Shown: positions 58,506 to 64,000 of the stretch, in pieces
Numbering within the stretch: position 1 is the stretch's first letter
Layout of the letters: every line of letters starts with the position of its first letter
NCBI RefSeq assembly: GCF_037943105.1
Contig: NZ_CP149803.1
Span: 2,522,001-2,586,000 of the forward strand
Length of the DNA: 64,000 nucleotides
Direction of reading: 5' to 3'
DNA from: Pseudomonas sp. TMP9
Lineage (GTDB): Bacteria > Pseudomonadota > Gammaproteobacteria > Pseudomonadales > Pseudomonadaceae
Notes under the pieces: generated by a model
What the model saw: the letters and a program-made list of their open reading frames with translations, nothing else
What the model was told of the DNA's origin: nothing
Databases searched by the model: none
Position numbers and translations under genes: made by a program

Positions 58506-58577
58506 GTAGGGTGGATGTCGCTCTTTACATCCACCGCCCCTGCACTCGGTGGATCGATAAGACGTGATCCACCCTAC
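58506..58577. repeat. GTAGGGTGGAT-type inverted repeat between dnaE and rnhB
   Basis: GTAGGGTGGAT (58506-58516) and its exact reverse complement (58567-58577) frame an inner hairpin GGTGGATGT / ACATCCACC (58511-58536) and more GGTGGAT half-sites. It overlaps the rnhB stop codon. The element type recurs between Pseudomonas genes, from memory. Confidence 0.75.
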
Positions 58578-59170
58578 TCCTCAAGCAGTGCACGCACCGG
58601 GCCAAACGAGCGCCGATGGATAGGCGTGGGCCCCAACCGCCGCAAGGCCTCGAGGTGAACGGCTGTGGGGTACCCCTTGTGGGCAGCAATACCGTAACCG
58701 GGGTATTGCTGATCAAGCAGCTGCATCTCACGATCACGGCTGACTTTAGCCAAAATCGACGCTGCAGCAATGGCCGGCACCTGGCTATCGCCCTTGATTA
58801 CCGCCGCACTGGGCACGTGTAATACCGGGCAACGGTTGCCATCGATCAGCGCCAGCTTGGGCGTGACACTCAAGCCCTCAACCGCGCGCTGCATGGCCAG
58901 CAGGGTAGCCTGAAGAATATTCAGCTGGTCGATCTCTTCCACCTCGGCACGGGCAATGCACCAGGCTAGGGCCTTCTCGCGAATCTCGTCGAAGAGTTTT
59001 TCCCGACGCGCCTCGGTCAGCTTTTTCGAATCGTTCAGGCCGAGAATCGGCCGCGCAGGATCGAGAATCACCGCTGCGGTCACCACGGCACCACAGAGCG
59101 GGCCACGACCGACTTCATCAACGCCGGCCACCAGTTCCTGCACCAAGGTGAAATCCAGCCCGAGCTGCAT
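58574..59170 (-). CDS. rnhB: Ribonuclease HII
   Basis: A 198-aa protein. The DEDD residues lie in [30 protein letters not shown] and [20 protein letters not shown]. It removes RNA from RNA-DNA hybrids. The ATG overlaps the lpxB stop. Confidence 0.96.
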   Translation of the reverse strand: MQLGLDFTLVQELVAGVDEVGRGPLCGAVVTAAVILDPARPILGLNDSKKLTEARREKLFDEIREKALAWCIARAEVEEIDQLNILQATLLAMQRAVEGLSVTPKLALIDGNRCPVLHVPSAAVIKGDSQVPAIAAASILAKVSRDREMQLLDQQYPGYGIAAHKGYPTAVHLEALRRLGPTPIHRRSFGPVRALLEE

Positions 59171-60303
59171 CAGCCGCGCCCAGTCAGTTGCAGAACGGCC
59201 TTGGCCGCCTGCACAGAAGCGTCACGCCGCAGGGCCCGGTGAATGACATCAAAGCCTTCAGTCTGCACCTCGCCACCATCCAGCAGCGGCGCCAGTAACT
59301 GGGCCAGCGCTTCGGGCGTGGCCGCGTCCTGAATCATTTCCGGCACCAATAAACGTTCAGCCAGCAGATTCGGCAGGGAAATATAGGCGCTGGTGACCAA
59401 GCGCTTAAGGATGCGGTAGGTCAATGGCGCAACCCGATACGCCACCACCATCGGCCGCTTGTACAGCAGGGCTTCAAGGGTCGCTGTACCGGAGGCAATC
59501 AATACCGCATCACACGCCGCTAGCGCCTCATGGGAGCGACCGTTGAGCAGCGTCAGCGGCAGATCGCGGCCGACCAGCATCTGCTCAAGCTGTGCACGAC
59601 GCTCCGCGCTGGAACAGGGCAAGACAAACTGAATACCCGGGCGCAAGGTGCGCAACCGCACGGCCGCATCAAGAAACAGGTTACCTAGGCGCGAGACTTC
59701 ACCGCCACGACTGCCCGGCATCAACGCCACCACCGGCTGATCGTGGGCCAAGTTCAGGGCCTCACGAGCTGCGTGACGATCCGCTTGCTGCGGGATGGTA
59801 TCGGCCAGTGGATGACCAACAAAACGCACCGGCACCTGATGGTCCTGATAGAACTGCGCCTCAAAAGGAAACAGGGTCAGCATCAAGTCGCAGGCCTCGC
59901 GAATCTTCAGCACACGCTTCTGCCGCCAGGCCCACACGGATGGGCTGACGTAATGCACGGTCTTGATCCCGGCCTGACGCAACTTGAGCTCAAGGGTCAG
60001 GTTGAAATCCGGCGCATCGATGCCGATAAACACGTCCGGTTTTGCCGTGATCAGGGTACTGATCAGCCGCTTGCGCCGTGACAACAGTTCAGGCAAACGG
60101 CCGAGTACCTCGACCAGGCCCATCACCGACAAACGCTCCATCGGGAAATAAGAATTCAGCCCCTGGGCCTGCATCAGCGGGCCGCCGATGCCGATAAATT
60201 CGATCTGTGGGTACTGGGCTTTGAGGGCCTGCATCAGGCCCGCACCGAGAATATCGCCAGACGCCTCGCCAGCGACCAGCGCGACACGCATCAGGTCAGT
60301 CAT
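59170..60303 (-). CDS. lpxB: Lipid-A-disaccharide synthase
   Basis: A 377-aa protein: [39 protein letters not shown] and [20 protein letters not shown] are LpxB motifs. It joins UDP-diacylglucosamine and lipid X in lipid A synthesis. Confidence 0.96.
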   Translation of the reverse strand: MTDLMRVALVAGEASGDILGAGLMQALKAQYPQIEFIGIGGPLMQAQGLNSYFPMERLSVMGLVEVLGRLPELLSRRKRLISTLITAKPDVFIGIDAPDFNLTLELKLRQAGIKTVHYVSPSVWAWRQKRVLKIREACDLMLTLFPFEAQFYQDHQVPVRFVGHPLADTIPQQADRHAAREALNLAHDQPVVALMPGSRGGEVSRLGNLFLDAAVRLRTLRPGIQFVLPCSSAERRAQLEQMLVGRDLPLTLLNGRSHEALAACDAVLIASGTATLEALLYKRPMVVAYRVAPLTYRILKRLVTSAYISLPNLLAERLLVPEMIQDAATPEALAQLLAPLLDGGEVQTEGFDVIHRALRRDASVQAAKAVLQLTGRG

Positions 60304-60306
60304 AAA

Positions 60307-61083
60307 TTATCGGGTAATGCCGCGGCTTGAAGCCTGAATGGAATCGCGGAAGACCGCGACTTCGGTGAATTCTGCAGCAGGCTCGGCCAGCTCAGCCATT
60401 GCCTGCTCAACGGTAAGTCCTTGCCGGTAAACCGTCTTGTAAGCGCGACGCAGAGCGGCTATGGCCTCGGCACTGAAACCACGCCGGCGCATGCCCTCAA
60501 AGTTCATACTGCGCGCTTCGGCTGGGTTGCCGAAAACGGTCACAAACGCCGGTACATCCTTGCCAATCGCCGTACCCATGCCAGAAAAACTGTGTGCACC
60601 GATACGGCAGAACTGATGCACCAAGGTGTAGCCGGAGAGAATGGCCCAATCATCCACCCACACATGCCCAGCCAACGCGGTGTTGTTGACCAAGATGCAA
60701 TGGTTGCCAATCACGCTGTCATGGCCAATGTGGGCATAGGCCATGATCAGGTTGTGGTCGCCAATGGTGGTTTCACTGCGATCTTGCACCGTGCCACGGT
60801 GGATGGTGACACCCTCACGGATCACGTTGTGATCGCCTATCACCAGCCGAGTGGCCTCACCCTGGTATTTCAGATCAGGGGTGTCTTCGCCCACCGAGGA
60901 AAACTGATAGATGTGGTTGTGTTTACCGATCTGGGTCGGCCCCTTAAGGATCACATGGGGACCGATCACTGTACCCTCGCCAATTTCCACATCCGCCCCA
61001 ACTATCGACCAAGGGCCAACGACAACGCCGTCAGCCAACTTGGCACTGGGATCAATGATGGCGCGAGGGTCAATCAAACTCAT
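60307..61083 (-). CDS. lpxA: UDP-N-acetylglucosamine acyltransferase LpxA
   Basis: A 258-aa left-handed beta-helix acyltransferase with a start at [18 protein letters not shown]. Hexapeptide repeats fill the first 180 residues, and the catalytic His lies in [18 protein letters not shown]. First step of lipid A synthesis. It overlaps fabZ (ATGA). Confidence 0.96.
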   Translation of the reverse strand: MSLIDPRAIIDPSAKLADGVVVGPWSIVGADVEIGEGTVIGPHVILKGPTQIGKHNHIYQFSSVGEDTPDLKYQGEATRLVIGDHNVIREGVTIHRGTVQDRSETTIGDHNLIMAYAHIGHDSVIGNHCILVNNTALAGHVWVDDWAILSGYTLVHQFCRIGAHSFSGMGTAIGKDVPAFVTVFGNPAEARSMNFEGMRRRGFSAEAIAALRRAYKTVYRQGLTVEQAMAELAEPAAEFTEVAVFRDSIQASSRGITR

Positions 61084-61517
61084 AGTTTGCGTTCCGCACA
61101 AATGATTTCTGCCGAGCAGACTTCCTTGCCGTCGACGCTGGCCTTGCACTCAAACTTCCAGATACTGCGCTTGCTGCTCAGATAACGGGCTTCGAGGATC
61201 AGCTGATCGCCGGGTATCACAGGCTGACGAAAGCGTAGCTTGTCGGAGCCGACAAAGTAATAAAGCGTGCCATCGGAGGGCTTCAGATCCATCATCTTGA
61301 ACCCAAGGATACCGGCCGCCTGGGCCATCGCCTCGATGATCAGCACGCCCGGCATGATCGGGTGCTCAGGAAAGTGCCCGTTAAAAAACGGCTCATTAAT
61401 GCTGACATTCTTATAAGCACGAATCCGCTTGCCCTCAATATCCAGCTCAGCCACCCGGTCTACCAAAAGAAACGGGTAACGGTGCGGCAAGTATTCGCGA
61501 ATCTGGTTGATGTCCAT
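61080..61517 (-). CDS. fabZ: 3-hydroxyacyl-ACP dehydratase FabZ
   Basis: A 145-aa protein. [20 protein letters not shown] and the catalytic His in [20 protein letters not shown] are typical. The start is the second of two ATG codons, [10 protein letters not shown]. Step in fatty-acid elongation, within the lpx cluster. Confidence 0.95.
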   Translation of the reverse strand: MDINQIREYLPHRYPFLLVDRVAELDIEGKRIRAYKNVSINEPFFNGHFPEHPIMPGVLIIEAMAQAAGILGFKMMDLKPSDGTLYYFVGSDKLRFRQPVIPGDQLILEARYLSSKRSIWKFECKASVDGKEVCSAEIICAERKL

Positions 61518-61541
61518 CATGTGCAGAGGAGCCTGTAAGAG

Positions 61542-61569
61542 AAAAAAGAGAAGCCGGGCAAAACCGGCT
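61542..61569 (-). terminator. Possible attenuator between lpxD and fabZ
   Basis: AGCCGG / CCGGCT stem followed by TCTCTTTTTTC on the minus strand, just after the lpxD stop. Confidence 0.5.
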
Positions 61570-62627
61570 CAGGCATCAGATGGCGAATCGACAGCAGATG
61601 TCACAACCGCGAGCCGCTTTTCCAACTGCTGCAGGCGTCGCGCCATGTCATCTAACTGACGGATGCGTGCCGCGCTCTTGCGCCATTCAGCCGCTGGCTG
61701 CATGGCAGTTCCCGAGGAATAAGAGCCGGGCTCGGTGATGGAGCGCGTGACCATGGTCATACCGGTGACGAACACGTTGTCGCACACCTCAATATGCCCA
61801 ACCATGCCCACACCGCCAGCAATCATGCAGTTTTTGCCAATTTTGGTGCTACCAGAAATCCCCGCACAACCGGCCATGGCGGTGTTGTCGCCGATTTGCA
61901 CGTTGTGCGCGATCATGATCTGATTATCCAGTTTTACCCCGTTGCCGATCAGCGTATCCGACAGTGCGCCGCGATCGACAGTGGTGTTAGCACCGATCTC
62001 AACATCGTCGCCAATGGTCACCCCACCGATCTGCGCGATCTTTTGCCAAACGCCCTTTTCGTTGGCAAAGCCGAAGCCCTCACCACCGATCACCGCGCCC
62101 GACTGAATCACCACGCGCTTGCCGATGCGTACGTCGTGATACAGGGTCACTCGCGGGGCCAGCCAACCGCCCTCACCGATCACCGAACGCGCGCCGACGA
62201 CACACTGCGCACCGACCGTGACACCCGCAGCAATCTGTGCGCCACTCTCGATCACCGCATAAGCACCGACACTGGCACTGGCATCAATGTGCGCATCCGC
62301 AGCCACCACCGCAGTGGCATGCACGCCAGGCAGCGCCTTAGGTTTGCGATCAAACAGGTGTGAGAGTTCGGCATAGGCCAGATAAGGATTGGGGACGACC
62401 AGCGCATTGCTGGCGTAGCCTTCGGCATCCGCGGCAGTCAGCAGCACCGCACCCGCCTTACAGCCCGGGAGAAATTTGCGGTATTGCGCGTTGGCCAGAA
62501 AACTTAACTGATCAGCGCCCGCCTCCTGCAAGGTGGCCAAGCCGCTGATCAGCTGATCGGGGTTGCCTTGCAAGATAGCATCGAGGCGCTCGGCCAACTG
62601 GCCAAGGGTATAAACCGTAGCACCCAT
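61569..62627 (-). CDS. lpxD: UDP-3-O-(3-hydroxyacyl)glucosamine N-acyltransferase LpxD
   Basis: A 352-aa beta-helix acyltransferase. The N-terminal domain ([20 protein letters not shown]) and the catalytic His in [20 protein letters not shown] are present, with many hexapeptide repeats. Third acyl step of lipid A synthesis. It follows ompH. Confidence 0.96.
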   Translation of the reverse strand: MGATVYTLGQLAERLDAILQGNPDQLISGLATLQEAGADQLSFLANAQYRKFLPGCKAGAVLLTAADAEGYASNALVVPNPYLAYAELSHLFDRKPKALPGVHATAVVAADAHIDASASVGAYAVIESGAQIAAGVTVGAQCVVGARSVIGEGGWLAPRVTLYHDVRIGKRVVIQSGAVIGGEGFGFANEKGVWQKIAQIGGVTIGDDVEIGANTTVDRGALSDTLIGNGVKLDNQIMIAHNVQIGDNTAMAGCAGISGSTKIGKNCMIAGGVGMVGHIEVCDNVFVTGMTMVTRSITEPGSYSSGTAMQPAAEWRKSAARIRQLDDMARRLQQLEKRLAVVTSAVDSPSDA

Positions 62628-62629
62628 GA

Positions 62630-63133
62630 TCAGCGCAGCTGATTCATGCGCTCAATAACTTGGCGGGTGATGTCGAACTGAGGTTTGACATCAATCACTG
62701 CACCACGCTCCAGCACCAGATCGAAGTTACCGGTCTTGATCACTTCTTCCACAGCCTTATCCAGATTCGGCTTGAGTTTTTTCAACATTTCGCGGTCCGC
62801 TACTGCCTTCGACTCATTCAGTTCCTTAGATTGGAACTGGAAATCACGGGCTTTTTGCTTGAATTCAAGCTCCAAACGCTCACGTTCAGCGGTCTGCATT
62901 TTTTCGCCGTCTTTAACCAAACGGTCCTGAATACGCTTGGCGTCGCTCTCGAGGGTCTTCAGCTTATTCAACTGAGGGCCAAACTTCTTCTCGGCATCTA
63001 CGGCATAACGCTTAGCCGCATCAGACTCCAGCAAAGCCATTTGATAGTTCAGCACCGCTACTTTCATCTCGGCAAACGCTGGGGTAGCCAGCAGGGCAAC
63101 ACTTAACAAAACCAGTTGGGTCAACTTACGCAC
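62630..63133 (-). CDS. skp: Periplasmic chaperone OmpH/Skp
   Basis: A 167-aa protein with a GTG start seven bases after AGGAG; a longer in-frame start overlaps bamA. A signal peptide ([21 protein letters not shown], ending at AFA) and long coiled-coil arms ([20 protein letters not shown]) are typical. It carries outer-membrane proteins to BamA. Confidence 0.93.
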   Translation of the reverse strand: MRKLTQLVLLSVALLATPAFAEMKVAVLNYQMALLESDAAKRYAVDAEKKFGPQLNKLKTLESDAKRIQDRLVKDGEKMQTAERERLELEFKQKARDFQFQSKELNESKAVADREMLKKLKPNLDKAVEEVIKTGNFDLVLERGAVIDVKPQFDITRQVIERMNQLR

Positions 63134-63176
63134 GGTGCAACTCCTGCAAAACTGTTGGTATTCAATAATCCGACGC

Positions 63177-64000
63177 TTAGAACGTCTGACCGAGAGAGAA
63201 CTGGAAAATCTGCGTATCTGCATTATCTGGCTTGATAATTGGCATGGCCAAACTAAAGCTCAACGGCCCCAGCGCGGTGATCCACGTCAGGCCAACACCC
63301 ACGGAGCTGGCTAAGTTGCCGGGATCGATACTGCTGCACTCTGCCTGAGAAGCACCGCAACTGGTGTCGAAGACGTTACCCACATCCCAGAACAATGCTG
63401 TGCGTAACGAGCGCTGATCTTTCACAAACGGCATGGGGAACAGCAGTTCAACACCACCTTGAATCAAGACATTGCCGCCGAATGGCAACGGATCTTGATC
63501 GGGATCGAATGCGGTTCCGGGGTTAGTACCTTTGCTCGGTGTGCTGCGCGGCCCGAGGCTGCTGTCTTGAAAGCCACGTACCGAGTTGAAACCACCAGCG
63601 TAGTAATTCTCATAAAAAGGCAGCTCGCTGGTAGAGCCATAGCTTTCGCCATAACCCAGCTGACTGTGCAGGCGCAGTGTGTAAGTGTCGCTTAGCGGCT
63701 TAAAGATCTGGCCACGGTAATCAACCTTGAAGAACGACAAATCGCTGCCGGGCACCGTAGTTTCAAACACTAAGCTCTGCGAGTGGCCACGGTTAGCCAG
63801 CACGCCACGATTGAGGGTCGACTCAGACCAACCCACCGAAGCTTTGAGGTTGGTGTAGTTGTCACCTTCGGCTTCTAAGAAGTCAAAAATCTCGTCAACG
63901 GTGAACACGCCCGTACCGATGCTGTCGTTCTGAATGGTTAAGCCATAGGTCAGACGCGAAGTATCGCTAATGGGATAGCCAATACTGGCACCGGCGCCGT
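63177..64000 (-). CDS. bamA: Outer membrane assembly protein BamA, C-terminal part (cut by window edge)
   Basis: The C-terminal 274 codons of BamA, open to the right edge. The barrel end FSLGQTF with C-terminal Phe, the loop-6 motif VRGFQDSSLGPRSTP, and AGGFNSV are visible. It folds outer-membrane barrels. It lies upstream of skp, lpxD, fabZ, lpxA, lpxB in the usual cluster. Confidence 0.95.
   Translation of the reverse strand, partial: GAGASIGYPISDTSRLTYGLTIQNDSIGTGVFTVDEIFDFLEAEGDNYTNLKASVGWSESTLNRGVLANRGHSQSLVFETTVPGSDLSFFKVDYRGQIFKPLSDTYTLRLHSQLGYGESYGSTSELPFYENYYAGGFNSVRGFQDSSLGPRSTPSKGTNPGTAFDPDQDPLPFGGNVLIQGGVELLFPMPFVKDQRSLRTALFWDVGNVFDTSCGASQAECSSIDPGNLASSVGVGLTWITALGPLSFSLAMPIIKPDNADTQIFQFSLGQTF

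Overview
The window is a Pseudomonas chromosome segment carrying a lambda/HK97-type siphophage prophage. The right half (about 34.4-64 kb) has a well-known Pseudomonas gene order: mutS, fdxA, rsmZ, rpoS, nlpD, a DUF368 gene, pcm, surE, truD, ispF, fghA, adhC, a gfnR-like LysR gene, ispD, ftsB, eno, kdsA, pyrG, tilS, accA, dnaE, rnhB, lpxB, lpxA, fabZ, lpxD, ompH/skp and bamA (cut by the right edge). An rsmZ-type sRNA gene with a perfect GacA box lies between fdxA and rpoS.

The prophage fills positions 1 to about 34.38 kb; its left end is outside the window. Late genes run leftward: holin, HNH nuclease, small and large terminase, a small membrane protein, portal, S49 protease, major capsid, connector and tail-completion genes, tail tube, tape measure, tail-tip proteins, and a tail-fibre-like gene cut by the left edge. 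Intrinsic terminators interrupt this operon at several places, which fits control by the Q-like antiterminator encoded just upstream. The immunity region (25.5-28.4 kb) has a LexA-type cI repressor facing cro and cII. cI is followed by a gene of unknown function and a BRCT-domain gene. The early leftward operon holds cII, a TraR/DksA zinc finger, a primase-helicase and Q. The early rightward operon (28.46-34.3 kb) holds small unknown genes, a PrtN-like activator, an HD phosphohydrolase, an excisionase and the tyrosine integrase. The integrase ends 56 bp before the mutS start codon.

Between the tail-tube and tape-measure genes, where tail chaperones usually lie, is a 2.6-kb cassette flanked by terminators. 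It holds a HIRAN-domain gene, a BRO-N antirepressor, a DUF3077 gene, a small orphan gene, and what I read as a complete C4-type antisense RNA with its target leader (P1/P7 immI-like). A second structured region, between cro and cII, has seven hairpins; three of them expose the same octamer in the loop, and the array ends in a terminator. The C4/antirepressor module, this hairpin array, and the prophage junction upstream of mutS are the most interesting parts. The host genes look intact and ordinary, apart from a 21-bp tandem duplication where gfnR and ispD converge.
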